A program made the position numbers and the translations under genes. This document shows positions 33,518 to 44,284 of a DNA stretch of 64,000 bases, piece by piece. The stretch covers positions 116,771 to 180,770 of the forward strand of contig JAIUCV010001108.1 in assembly GCA_026724425.1 (NCBI GenBank), given 5' to 3'. The stretch is from Erythrophleum ivorense (lineage: Eukaryota; Streptophyta; Magnoliopsida; Fabales; Fabaceae). Every line of letters begins with the position of its first letter. Position 1 is the stretch's first letter. A model generated the notes under the pieces. It was not told the DNA's origin and searched no databases. It saw only the letters and a list, made by a program, of their open reading frames with translations.

Positions 33518-34978
33518 CTAGTTATCCAATGGATCAACTAGAACAGTTGAGGCTCCTTTAGCTTCTCTACATTCCGGACCCGACGGTTTGAAAATCCTCC
33601 TATTGACATCTTGAAGTTCTTGAATGTAGTTGCAAGAAACAATCATACCGGGAAAGAGATTCCTCCTCTTGTGTAGCTTATCTTTGTTGGGTTCTTCGTT
33701 TTCCTTATTTGAGGAACTGATTCTGAACTTAGAGAAGCATCTTGAAGACCTTGTAGGCTGTGGTGTGGCATCAATCACGTCCTCCTTATACTCCCTTGGT
33801 GTCAAAATTTTGCTTGGACTTGAAACCTCAATGCACTTGGCCTTTGCTGGTATAACAACTTCCTTAGGTATGATGAGAGGGGCTGCTGATATGACGTCTA
33901 TGAACTCCTCTTGGTCATTATTAGGCTCTGATATTGGCTCCTTTCTAGCACATACATCTGCAAAATGAGAGCTTTTGATAGGAACCACCGGATAGTTGTC
34001 TTTTTTGGGTTTGGGGAGATAAACTCTTTGATTCAAATGCTCCACGAAAGCTCTATTGGCATGAAGAAATGATGAAGCAAATATCAGTGGCTTGTGAGGG
34101 TCATCTTTCATCTCTAAGATGTGGAAATCAGCCTTGAAGACATGATCTCCGATGGATAGTGGAAGATCCGAGATGAAACCATGTGAGATAATAGATGGAT
34201 CCTCTCCAAACGGCATGGGTGTCTTAGAGGGTTTCATTTCTTCAATCCCAACCTTCTTTGCTATTCCTTTAGACATGATGTAAATGTGAGATTCTGTGTC
34301 ACATAAGGAATCCTTGAACAAAACTCCATTAATGATGCAAGGTAATCCAAGCTTCCGCTTGAGTGGCTTCGGCTTGTAACCTCCAGTTAAGTCCAAGGAG
34401 AAATGCTCTTGTTCTGGTCTTGTAGCCATGTTAACAGCAGTTTGGGGTGGTTTATGGGTGGGCACGAACTCAGCTTCTCTTGTAGAGATGACTTTACAAA
34501 AAGCTTTCTTTTCCTCCATCTCTTGTCTTTTTAACTCTTCGGTTTGAGCAATTTGGGTGTGAAGCTTCTTGATTCGACCAGCGAGAGACTCGTTCTTGCT
34601 AATGAAACTGTTGACCAATATTTCCATCCTCTCATTCAAGTCCTTAGTGCTCTGTATTTGATCATCCACGATATGCTGAAGCATTGCTTGAATCTTGCTA
34701 TTTTGCTGAACCGGATAAGGTGTGGTTGGAGGAAAGTTGTAAGATTGCTGCATGGGGTACATGCCTTGTTCATTGTACTGCTGCATAGTCTGGAATTGAT
34801 TCCCTTGCTGTTGAAAACGTGGTGCTTGCTGCTGGAAGTCAGGAGGGTAAATGAAATCATCAAGATAGTTAACTTCTTGTGACTGCTCCTTTGCAAAATC
34901 TCCAATGGTTTCTTGGTAGTAAGGGGCACGCCTTAGGAGGACATAATCTTGGGTCTGGCCATAGATCATAGCTTTCAT
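33518..34978 (-). CDS. family X C-type protein: coiled coil plus degenerate protease, intact frame (486 aa)
   Basis: Same protein as the broken copy at 23327-24787 but without the nonsense codon. Gln/Pro-rich N-terminus, coiled coil at about 110-165, then a retropepsin-like region with CDTESHIYIMSK in place of the usual D-T-G loop and a KPLIF segment where ILG normally sits. Because the key Gly is replaced in both copies, the substitution was present before both insertions. Proteolysis is doubtful; the protein may act as a structural or RNA-binding gag substitute. The start ATG is preceded by a pyrimidine-rich acceptor-like stretch. Neighbours are the PBS and leader repeats upstream and the hairpin box downstream. 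Confidence 0.7.
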   Translation of the reverse strand: MKAMIYGQTQDYVLLRRAPYYQETIGDFAKEQSQEVNYLDDFIYPPDFQQQAPRFQQQGNQFQTMQQYNEQGMYPMQQSYNFPPTTPYPVQQNSKIQAMLQHIVDDQIQSTKDLNERMEILVNSFISKNESLAGRIKKLHTQIAQTEELKRQEMEEKKAFCKVISTREAEFVPTHKPPQTAVNMATRPEQEHFSLDLTGGYKPKPLKRKLGLPCIINGVLFKDSLCDTESHIYIMSKGIAKKVGIEEMKPSKTPMPFGEDPSIISHGFISDLPLSIGDHVFKADFHILEMKDDPHKPLIFASSFLHANRAFVEHLNQRVYLPKPKKDNYPVVPIKSSHFADVCARKEPISEPNNDQEEFIDVISAAPLIIPKEVVIPAKAKCIEVSSPSKILTPREYKEDVIDATPQPTRSSRCFSKFRISSSNKENEEPNKDKLHKRRNLFPGMIVSCNYIQELQDVNRRIFKPSGPECREAKGASTVLVDPLDN

Positions 34979-35263
34979 CTTTTACTCAAGTTCGTACCTG
35001 AAACACAAAAAGATAAAGGCTTAAAGAAAAATTTAAACAAAAACTAAAACAAGTGATTAATGCAGAAACTAGGATGATTATGATGATGCAAAACTATGAT
35101 GATGATGATGATAATAAAACTATGATGCAAAACTCTATATGTTGATGATGCAAAAACTAAGATGATAATGCAAAAACTATAATGATAATGATGATGCAAA
35201 AACTACTAAAATTGAAAATCCTAGACTAGGCTATTCTCGGGAACTCGTAGGCAGCTGTATTGC

Positions 35264-35281
35264 TCCCCGGCAACGGCGCCA
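35264..35281 (-). other. primer-binding site of C-minus (tRNA-Asp type)
   Basis: Reverse complement TGGCGCCGTTGCCGGGGA, next to the LTR end at 35289. Confidence 0.9.
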
Positions 35282-35288
35282 AAAAGCT

Positions 35289-36210
35289 TGATGGGGATTA
35301 AACTTTTCCCAATTTATACCCCTAATTCTGCAAGTGCACAGATCGAGAGTAGTAACGGGTATCGAACACAAGGAGCAGATAAGTGCACTACGAGCTATGC
35401 GAGTCTAATCAAGCTAGGACAAATGAGGGGATTTCGGGTTTTAAGATGCTAATTAACTAAACTAAATGAAAGCAAAGTAAAACGGTGTAAGTTCACTATG
35501 AAAGAGACGCTAGGCAATAGGTAATTCGCAGAGATTCATAGATGATAAGTTTGATGATTGATTTCTATCTATGTAGGGATATGGGATGTAAGATCCGTCT
35601 AGAACACAAAACACGAAAATAAGTCTTTCCACTTTCGTGGCTCCGACTCCTATGATAACTTATCTAATCGCTAAACTTTCGGTATGTCCTTAGATAGTTA
35701 ATCAAGCATTAAATCGATCAGGTTCGGATACAGTTCACTAGGCTTAGTAAATCAACTTCCGCAGTCTAAGAAACCTAGCTTGTCAAAGAATAGGTCCGGC
35801 GAATGATACAACACTTCCGTGGCTCAAATCAACCTAGGATCGGATTGCTAGATGCGCGGTAAAGCAATCAGCATTAATAAGTGAACAAAACGAGACAAAG
35901 ACTCTAATGATATCCCTAGTTAATTCATCAAATCATAATCATCATATGAACTCTTTGAAACCCTAAAACCTAACTAGAAATCTACTCAATCATGATGCAA
36001 GTAAACAAGCACAAATCTTAGAAAGAAATCATATTATTATAAGGAGAACAGGGTTTAGAAATCTTCTCTATATTGAGATACAAAGAAGGGATCTTCTCCA
36101 TAAGGAAAACAATGAGAAGGAAGTAAAACAATGGAGAATCCCTCTAAGGGGATCTCCCTAGAGCGGCCCTCTCTTGTGGCTCCTCTCCTGTGCGGCTCTG
36201 TTGTGTCTCT
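35289..36210 (-). repeat. 5' LTR of C-minus, part 1
   Basis: On the minus strand this is the second half of the LTR, ending AATCCCCATCA at 35289. It is interrupted at 36210 by element Z; TCTCT at 36206-36210 is the target duplication. Part 2 is 57822-58601. Together (less the duplicated 5 bp) they give 1,697 bp, the usual length. Confidence 0.9.
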
Positions 36211-37823
36211 TGATATCATCATATTTTGCATGTTTTTACTTAGTATTTTCATATGTTTTCAAGTGCTTTCAATAGGGTTTTATGCCTTTGGAGGTAGTTT
36301 TCTTGTATTTGTTGGTTTTGGAGTCTTAGCAGGTTAAAACATCAAAAAGGATTCAAAAAGGAGCAAAAGAGCCTCAAACCATGATCCATGCAAGTTTCCA
36401 AGTCAAGAGCATCAATATAACTCCATTTGTCCGATTCTCGCATTTGGACAGAACCGGAGCATCCGAAAGATCACCGCGGCAAGGGGTCTTCCCGACGTCC
36501 AAAAATCATGATCTTGGTCTTTCTGGATAGATATTTGAGTCATGCATCACGACGAAGTGGATTCAAGTCATTTGGATCAACCATCACGGAGATGCGCTTT
36601 TTCTCCCAAGACGTGTCCGCCAGGCGAGTAAACGAAGCCCATGAAGACTTGGCACCACTAAATGGCCCGGGATGCAGCGGCATGGACCTTGTCTCGACTT
36701 AACACAAGCCCAGCTTTCTTTTGGTGGTTCACTTGCCCTAAACCCGGTCTGATCACGTCGCAAATCATCAATGCCGGTTAACCGGAAAGTTTCCTTTTTC
36801 AACACTTAACAAACCTAGCGACTTCTACCCTATAAATACGAGTTTTTAGCCTCAGAAAAAAGGGAGAGCGTGAGCGCCGTCAGAGGAGAAGAGAGAGCTG
36901 TCCTAGAAGCAGAGAGAAGAGGCCTTCTCAAGATCCAAGACGCACACACACTTGTTCTTAACAAATCCTTACACTTGTTCTTTCTTTTTGACTTTTGTAT
37001 TGAATCCGAGAGAGTATTGAGGAGGAATCGACCTTGTTCTTCGACCTAGAGAAGCTTTCTTCAACCTTTCTCTCTTTTTGATTACTTATAATGTCCATAC
37101 TCATCGTGTTTTGTGTTAACCGCGCCATGATTGAGTAGTCTACCCGCTAGGTTAAGGGCTAAACCGAAAGGGCTCATGAATTTGTTAACTTGATCTTTTG
37201 AGTTGGGATAATTTATTTGGTTTCATCACCTTTACTTGAGCATAATGCCGCTTGCTTTTCTGATCAATTAGCATCGGATCTTGGGTTAATATACTCTCCA
37301 AAAGCTTGATATATTGCCGGACTTAGTATTTGGTGAGCGATGAATCACAACCACCGAAAGATGAGTTGTGAGTCATTGTGAACAATCATAACTTGAACAT
37401 CTTTAATGCATGTTTTCAACTTGTAATAACCATCGAAAGTTGAGTCTATTAGGTTGATTTAACATAGTGGTTTGATCCACGAATGTGGGATAACTATATA
37501 TTAGTGTTATGAGTTCATGAACGGTTTTTATCATATCCCTTCCATTCGATTAACTTGTTAATGTTTCATGATGCCTTGAGGTTAGCCCAATGCCTAGTAT
37601 CTCCACTTATTGATTTCCATTTCTATCTACTTGTTTGCCACTTTCATTCTAGCTAAAATCCGAACCAAACACCATTTTGTTTTAGCTTGATTCAACCTCC
37701 TCACAATTTGTAGTACAACCGATAGGTCCTTGTGGATTCGATCCCATCTATACTTACCTCGTTGCTGTGCACTTGCAGGTAGCTCTAGTGGGTAAAACTT
37801 GAAGCAATCCCACGCTCACATCA
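36211..37823 (+). repeat. 5' LTR of Z (1,613 bp)
   Basis: TGATATCATC to CGCTCACATCA; TATAAATA at 36831-36838 followed by GAGTTTTTAGCCTC. It is identical in length to the 3' LTR and differs at only about two positions that I could see (near 37070 and 37482). Confidence 0.95.
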
Positions 37824-37829
37824 AGTTTT

Positions 37830-37847
37830 TGGCGCCGTTGCCGGGGA
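37830..37847 (+). other. primer-binding site of Z (tRNA-Asp type)
   Basis: TGGCGCCGTTGCCGGGGA, seven bases after the LTR end. Confidence 0.95.
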
Positions 37848-37966
37848 CCTTCTTGTCTACAAGTTTGGACTAGGATCTAGACTAAAACGTTTTTCCTTTG
37901 TTTTATCACTTAACATTTTTCTTTAGTTTGTTTTCAAGCTCTTGTAGGTACAACTTGAGCCGAGCT

Positions 37967-39264
37967 ATGGACCAGGAAGTGCATGAAAATCCGCCACAAC
38001 ATGGCGTTTTCCTTGCGGCAAACAACATTGGTGAGCAGCCCTTGAACGGAGCTCAAGATCATTTACCGAGAAATGATGATGAGCCGGAGTTTAACTTAGG
38101 CGGGGCAGCGCACCAAGCAGCGGAAGCCGACCACCAAGAGGAACCAAGTCAAGAGTGCATTGGAGACAGTGACTCTAGACCCGAGCTCCTCCAAAGCCGT
38201 AGCCCCATCCGGACACAAGAAGGGCAACAATGTGAGATTAAGCCGCGGATTATTGCGCTGGTAAAGCAAAGTCTTTACCATGGACTCCTAGAGGAGGACC
38301 CTTTGGATCACGTTGATTCTTTTGAGGAGTTGTGCAGCACTACAAGCACTAATGAAGTACCAGGAGACTACTTAAGGTGCCGGCTCTTTATTTTCACTTT
38401 GGCGGGCAAAGCGCTAAAATGGTTAAAATCTTTGCCGTCTTGCTCAATCACAACATGGACGCAATTCAAGAAAGCTTTCCTTGGACAATTCTACACCAAA
38501 CAAAGGGCAACCTTGATGAGGAGCAAAATCTCAGGCTTCCAGCAAGGTCCTATAGAGCCATACCATGAAGCTCTAGAACGTTTCAAGGAATACATAAGAG
38601 ATTGCCCACAACACGGCTTCTCGGATGTCAATCTATGGAACACCTTCTATGATGGGATTAGGCGAGAGTACAAGCTGTGCCTTGACATAGCTAGCAATGG
38701 GGACTTCATGAGCAAGACCATTGAGGAAGCAAAGATATTAATAGACAACTTGGCGGCCAGTGATAGCAAGAACCAGCCGAGCTATGAGGAAACCATTAAA
38801 GCGATCAACACAAGACCGGAGCAAACCGAGTTCAAGGAGATCAAATCCATGATCTCTAAACTTTTGGAGAGGCAACCGAGGCAATGCCAAGTTTTTGAAG
38901 ATGATCAAACCTTAGATGAGGAAATGGACCGGGAGATCTTTGGCAATCTTCAAAGAGACGTGAACTTCATTAGCAAACATGAACCCGGAGAAAGAAGTCT
39001 TATGCCGTTCCTCAACATTCAAGACCGTTACTATGGTAAGAAGAATGCTTCTAGCTACCCTTTTCAGTACTCCAATCATCAGCTCACGCACATCCCTAAG
39101 GTGACCTTACCTAATCCGAGGCACCAGCCGATGCATAGAGACGATCAAGAAGGTGACTCTAAATCTTATATCTACGAGTTCATGCATGAGCAAAGGCAAG
39201 CCAACAAAGAGATTCACGAGAAGATACACCGCATGTACTATGACCTGAATAGTAAGTTTGATTC
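37967..39264 (+). CDS. Athila gag-pol polyprotein, N-terminal part (gag), cut by CACTA insertion
   Basis: The start is the ATG at 37967, 9 codons after an acceptor-like CTTGTAG; the earlier in-frame ATG at 37898 lies in the presumed leader intron. After an acidic N-terminus (about residues 1-85) comes a Retrotrans_gag capsid domain (about residues 90-275, with FTLAGKALKWL and WTQFKKAFLGQFY). A linker follows, with a conserved helical segment (MHEQRQANKEIHEKIH) just before the break. At 39264 the CACTA element enters; the reading continues at 50571 with the frame kept, the two parts together having a length divisible by three (about 1,550 aa). The frame that appears to continue past 39264 is CACTA subterminal repeat translated by chance. 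Confidence 0.85.
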
Positions 39265-39289
39265 CACTACAAGAAGTATAGGCCATTTG

Positions 39290-39920
39290 CGACGGAAAAT
39301 ATCGTCGCAATTCCGTCGCAAATGGTCATTTGCGACGGAATTGCGAGTGACAAATTTCCGTCGCAAATTGTTCGTCGCAATGCCTGTTCCGTCGCAAATC
39401 CCTCGCAAGTTTGCGACAGATTTGTGCCGTCGCAAACTTGCGACGGATTTGCGAAGGCATCGACTCCGTGGCGAAGTTGCGATTTATTTGCGACGGAATC
39501 AGCGCTATCGCAAATTTGCGACGGAAATTTTTCCGTCGCAAACTTGCGAGGAAAAGATTCCGTCGCAAATTTGCGAGGGAATAATTTCCGTCGCAAGTTT
39601 GCGGGGTTTGCGACGGAACATTGTCCTCGCAAGTTTGCGACGGAAATGTTTCCGTCGCAAGTTTGCGACGGAATCTTTTCGTCGCAACGTTGCGAGGGAA
39701 AAACTTCCGTCGCAAACTTGCGACGGAATATTTCCGTCGCAAAATTGCGTCGGAAACATTTCCGTCGCAAAATTGCGTCGGAAACATTTCCGTCGCAACG
39801 TTGCGACGAAAAGATTCCGTCGCAAACCGCGCAAACTTGCGACGGAAGTTTTTCCGTCGCAAACTTGCGACGGAATCTTTTCCTCGCAATTTTGCGAGGG
39901 AAACAACTTCCGTCGCAAAT
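39290..39920. repeat. left subterminal repeat array of CACTA
   Basis: More than 30 copies of TTGCGACGGAA or its complement TTCCGTCGCAA, often as back-to-back pairs with TTTGCGACGG spacing. Variants with GAGGGAA or GACGAAA occur. Subterminal motifs of this kind are the binding sites for TNPA-type proteins in En/Spm elements. Confidence 0.9.
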
Positions 39921-40112
39921 TTTAATTAATATTTTTTTAATTTATTTTAATTTCGTAATTGTTAAATTGATTTTTTATTTTAATTTGTAATTTAAAAAAA
40001 TAAAAATTAAAAGAAAAAAATTAAATAAATATTAAAATTAAATAAAATATTAATTCAAATATCATAAAAATTATTCATAAATAAAATTAAAAATAGACAA
40101 AAAAAACGAAAA

Positions 40113-41755
40113 CTAAAATTCGTCGGATGGTCCCGATCCGCCCTGTCCCGATCCGCCCTGTCCCGATCCGCCCGATCCGCCCTGTCCATCCTGTTGTTGA
40201 CGCAAACGGTCCATAAGCTCCTTGAGCTTCGGATCCGAGTTGCCCAAATAGTCGAACATCTGTTCGAACAGGGCAACCTTCGTCTCCTGTGCAGTCAACT
40301 TCTCCTTCAACGTAGCGACCTCGTTGGAATCCTGAAGCTGACTTGAAGCAGAACCGCAAACATAACCGCTCCCAGTATCGATTTGGGATTGAAGAGAACC
40401 AACCCCAATCATCTTCCCCTTTCTACGGGGAGCGGACTGAAAAACCAAAAAAAACATTGAAATTAATAAACCAACAATATACATAGGTAAAAAATAAGTT
40501 GAACTAAAAAAATATGGTACAAATTTACCTGAACAAAAAGCTTGTTCTTTACGGCCACAGAAGAACCAGAACCGATGCTGTCGGGATCATCATTCTGAGT
40601 CAACTCTTGTAGTTTTGAGTTGACGTCGTTGTAGAGCTCCTCAGAATCGTCATCCAAGAAAGTGCCATCCGGCCTCCGTTTCGTATACGCGAGGACTTCC
40701 AGCAAATCTGTCTCAGATTCCCCTCTTTCCTCGGCCTATGAAATAAATTTTGATTCGATTAGATAAATACGGAAAAAATGAAAAAAAAAAAATAAAAGAA
40801 ATAGAAATATTTTTTAAAAATAATTTGAGAAAAACTTACAAGCATTCGGCCGCGGGCTAAGAATGAAGTTCGGCCGGAGCGATGAGTAGAATGTTTGCTC
40901 TTCGCTCGAGCGGCCTTACTGTTCCCACTCCTCTTCTGGTGGTCAGGATCCAACCAATATGCAACCAAGCCAGCCCACACGTTCGGGTCAAAGTGAGTTG
41001 GCTTGGCGTCATCTCCCTTAGCGAGCCACAACTTCTTCCACCGAGAAACCATATCAGGCAACCGATCACGGACTTTGGCACAAAACTCATGGTAGACTAT
41101 GGCGGTAAAACCAGATTCCCAGTGATACTTGCGCTTCAAAAAAAAAATCAAATAACAATAATACAATGTTAGTTATTAGCAATTAAAAAATATTTTTAAA
41201 AAGTAAATACGAATCAAACTCGTACTTACCGCAAAAGTAGTGAACCAGCGTTGAAGAACGGGTTCCTTTACATCCCTCCACCGGGCAATAGGATCTTTGT
41301 AATCCTTTTCAAAAACTTCCGTAACCGCAGAAGCGACGGATGAATCATTAGTGAACCTGAAAAAGAAAACAATAGACTTTAACTTTACAAAATGTATAAT
41401 ATAAAATAAAATAAAAAACTATAAAAATTAAAAAGATATACCAGAAAGTCTTCGGTGGGCGGTGTGGATGAAGGTTAGGGAGGTGATGATGACCAGGCTC
41501 ATCTAATATCTCCCTAACCGCCGCATAAAATGGGGCTCTAGAGGCCTCAAATCTGGCCTCAAGTGCGGCTGCGGGACGAGGTGGGGATGGAGACCGAGAC
41601 CGGGTCTGCTGCTCCTCCCGGCCCGTAGAACCATGGGAACTACTCGTAGGGTTCCCATGACCAAGAGAGAAGGAAGGAGAACGAGCACCACGGGAACCCC
41701 CGGAACCTCCGGATCCCTGACTCAGGAACTGCCGGTAAGAGTTTTGTTGCTCCAT
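40113..41755 (-). CDS. TNPA-like CACTA accessory protein (Transposase_24-like), 421 aa, five exons
   Basis: Exons on the minus strand: 41755-41442, 41356-41230, 41133-40840, 40735-40529, 40436-40113. All donors are GT and all acceptors AG, and the phases add up to 422 codons with the stop. The acceptor at 41133 could instead lie six bases later. The N-terminus (residues 1-60) is Gly/Ser/Arg-rich. The middle (about 120-245) has a segment with PVLQRWF, MVSRWKKLW and HFDPNVWAGLV that I associate with the plant 'Ptta/En/Spm' transposase family PF03004. Next comes an acidic segment and a coiled coil (about 350-390), then a tail of GQGGSG repeats. By analogy with maize TNPA it should bind the subterminal motif; this is inferred. 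The 5' UTR intron is 42462-41756. Confidence 0.7.
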
Positions 41756-42462
41756 CTGCAACAAATAAAAAAGTGAAATTAGCAATTTTAAAAAAATTAT
41801 TCCCAAAAAATATTCTAATTATCACACAATTTTTATAAAATTACTATATAAACTAATAATTAAAATTACTAACCTAAAATCTAAATTCCGAAATTAATCT
41901 AATGAAATGAACAAATTAAATTTTAGAAACTCAAAAAATTCTTACTAAAACTATTATAATCACAATCTAAAATTCTAAATTCTAAAATTGTAAATTATAA
42001 AACTCTAAATTCTAAATTCCGAAATTAATCTAATGAAATGAACAAATTAAATTTTAGAAACACAAAAAATTCTTACTAAAACTATTATAATCACAATCTA
42101 AAATTCTAAATTCTAAAATTGTAAATTCTAAAACTCTAAATTCTAAAACTCTAAATTCTAAAACACTAAATTCTAAAACTCTAAATTCTAAAACTCTAAA
42201 TTCTAAAACTCTAAATTCTAAATCTAAAATTCTAAATTCTAAAACTAATGTAATAATTACAATTTTCAATCTAAAAACTTTTACAATTTTTTGGAAAATA
42301 ATTCTAACAAACTTATATCTTCAAATTAAGTAGCTAAATTATCCCAAACTAATCCAATGTTAATTATCAAATTCACCTAAACAATACTCATAACAATTTA
42401 CATCTAAAATTCCTTAATCTAAAACTAATCCGGAAATATGCTAAGGGAATAAGATTACTCAC
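41756..42462 (-). other. probable 5' UTR intron of the TNPA-like gene, AT-rich
   Basis: Donor GTGAGT at 42462-42457 and acceptor TTTGTTGCAG directly before the ATG at 41755. It is very AT-rich and contains the tandem repeats listed next. No coding potential. Confidence 0.55.
41881..42245. repeat. 131-bp tandem duplication and 15-bp minisatellite
   Basis: Two copies of a 131-bp unit begin CTAAATTCCG at 41881 and 42012, nearly identical. From about 42125 to 42220 follow about six copies of a 15-bp unit AAAACTCTAAATTCT. Both lie in the predicted 5' UTR intron. Confidence 0.85.
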
Positions 42463-42870
42463 TTAATGGCTTGCGGTGGCTGAAGAGAGGCGGTGCGTTG
42501 GGGCTGAGCGGCGGAGATGAAACGGCGGATCTGCGGATGCGGGAGAAGGACACGACGCCGGAGAAGACGCCGGAGAAGATGGCGGCGGCGGGAGAAGGAC
42601 AAGATGGCGGCGGTGGGAGAAGGAGACAGGCCGGATAAGACGCGGCGGCGGCGTGAGAAGGAGAAGACACGGCGGCGTGAAGAGCGACGGCGGCTGAGAG
42701 AAAACGAAGAAAACGAGGTCGGCGGAAGACGGAGAAGACGCAGCGGCGGCGGGAGAAGGAGAAGACGCGGCGGAAAAACGAGGTCGGCGGAATTACGGCG
42801 GGGCGGCGTAAGTTTTCGGAGAGGCAGGGTCGGTTTGAGCGAAGCTCAAACCCGCGACCTCATATTTATA
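42463..42870 (-). promoter_or_regulatory. TNPA-like gene promoter and GC-rich 5' leader
   Basis: TATAAATA on the minus strand at 42870-42863, with an array of TTGCGACGGA motifs directly upstream (42885-43355). The leader downstream is GGCGGC/GAAGA-rich on the plus strand; the open frames in it are low-complexity and are not called as genes. Confidence 0.6.
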
Positions 42871-42884
42871 AAGATTTTGTGCCG

Positions 42885-43355
42885 TCGCAAATCCATCGCA
42901 ACTTTGCGACGGATTTGCGATGGTATGGGGCATTTCCGTCGCAAATCCATCGCAAAGTTGCGATGGATTTGCGACGGAACGAAAGATGGAAACCCTAATC
43001 CGTACAAACTTGCGACGGATTTGCGACGGAAATGCCCCATTCCATCGCAAATCCGTCGCAAAGTTGCGATGGATTTGCGAGGAAAACGTTGGAAACCCTA
43101 ATCTGAACACGATTTAGGGTTTCCAACGTGTTCCTCGCAAATCCGTCGCAACTTTGCGACGGATTTGCGATGGAATGTGGCATTTCCGTCGCAAATCCGT
43201 CGCAACTTTGCGACGGATTTGCGATGGAATGGGGCATTTCCGTCGCAAATCCATCGCAATTGTGGAAGCCCTAATTTTTGCGACGGAATTGCGAGGGAAC
43301 GGGGCATTTCCGTCGCAAATCCGTCGCAACTTTGCGACAGAATTGCGAGGGAAAC
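42885..43355. repeat. motif array upstream of the TNPA-like promoter
   Basis: At least 16 copies of TTGCGACGGA or TTGCGATGGA and complements. The section 42996-43218 is an inverted repeat with arms of about 105 bp around 43107. Confidence 0.85.
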
Positions 43356-43364
43356 TTGTTTAGG

Positions 43365-43684
43365 GTTTACGGTTTAGGGATTTGACTACGGGGGGTTTAG
43401 GGTTTGTTGATAATGAATATATATGCTTATTAGTGAATGAATTTCAATATTCCTATAGATATTGAACATTCATACATATATATATATATATATATAGTCG
43501 ATGTTTCAACAAAACCGTTTGTACTGTTATATACGTCGTAAGCTTCAATGAGCTTGATATCTACGGAGTTGAAGGGAAACCTATTTCATTTAGTAAAAAG
43601 CTTTTTGGGTTCAAATATACAGTAGAAAATAAGATTATATTACCCTTGCTATACGAAAATCCCTAAACCCTAACCCTAAAACTG
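43365..43684. other. stretch with degenerate telomere-like motifs and a TA repeat
   Basis: TTTAGGG motifs near 43366-43400 and CCCTAAACCCTAACCC at 43663-43678, with (TA)n at 43475-43496 between them. Too few and too irregular for a telomeric array. No gene. Confidence 0.5.
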
Positions 43685-43689
43685 TATTT

Positions 43690-43985
43690 TTTGGGTTTCC
43701 ATCGCAATTCCATCGCAAATTTGCGATGGAATTGCGATGGACTTTCAAAAATTTTATATTCCATCGCAATTCCATCGCAAATTTGCGATGGAATTGCGAT
43801 GGAAACCAAAAAATTACATAATCCATCGCAATTCCGTCGCTAATTTGCGATGGAATTGCGATGGACTTTCAAAAATTTTATATTCCGTCGCAATTCCGTC
43901 GCAAATTTGCGATGGAATTGCGACGGAAACTCAAAAATTACATAATCCATCGCAATTCCATCGCAAATCCGTCGCAAAATTTTCA
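43690..43985. repeat. CACTA motif array, CA/TG-variant
   Basis: About 14 copies of mainly TTGCGATGGAA and TTCCATCGCAA, that is, the motif with the second CG changed to TG or CA. They lie as inverted pairs separated by non-repeat spacers such as CTTTCAAAAATTTTATA, which is itself present twice. Confidence 0.85.
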
Positions 43986-44239
43986 ATGTCACTTGATAAC
44001 GGCGCTTCTGTTAACCGTACACTCTTTCACCGACTTCCTAAGAAACCCCAATCCCTCTCATTTTTCATCGATTTGCCTCTTAAATTCATCAACTTTCATC
44101 ACTAACTCAGAAAGCTGAAGAATTTAAGAGGCAAATCGAAGAAACAGGAGAGGAATTGGGGTTTCTTAGGAAGTCGGTGGAAGAGTGTACGGTTAACAGA
44201 AGCGCCGTCATCAAGTGACAATGAAAATTTTGCGACGGA
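43969..44239. repeat. inverted repeat holding two copies of a possible captured exon
   Basis: Arms 43969-44100 and 44106-44239 face each other around 44103, about 90 percent alike by eye. The right arm read on the plus strand (44108-44218) gives a 36-residue open frame, QKAEEFKRQIEETGEEL onward, ending at a TGA. It is helical and charged. The left arm on the minus strand encodes the same peptide with a premature TGA. It begins 46 bp beyond the TNP2 stop codon, so it may fall in the transposase 3' UTR. Confidence 0.75.
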
Positions 44240-44284
44240 AATACAAAATAGAAACAACTTAAAATTCAAAGAAAAACCTCAAAA

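Noticed and set aside
39265..39925. Apparent C-terminal extension of the Athila gag frame rich in R, S, Q and F/I repeats
   Set aside because: It is translation of the CACTA subterminal repeats by chance; the native frame leaves at the CACTA terminus. The same holds for many overlapping frames on both strands in 39290-39920, 42885-43370, 48220-49400 and 50075-50550.
42517..43101. 194-codon Arg-rich frame on the plus strand
   Set aside because: Low-complexity GGCGGC/GAAGA leader of the minus-strand TNPA-like gene followed by motif repeats; no domain, wrong strand for the gene.
43365..43684. Interstitial telomere array
   Set aside because: Only a few TTTAGGG/CCCTAAA motifs, irregularly spaced; no array.
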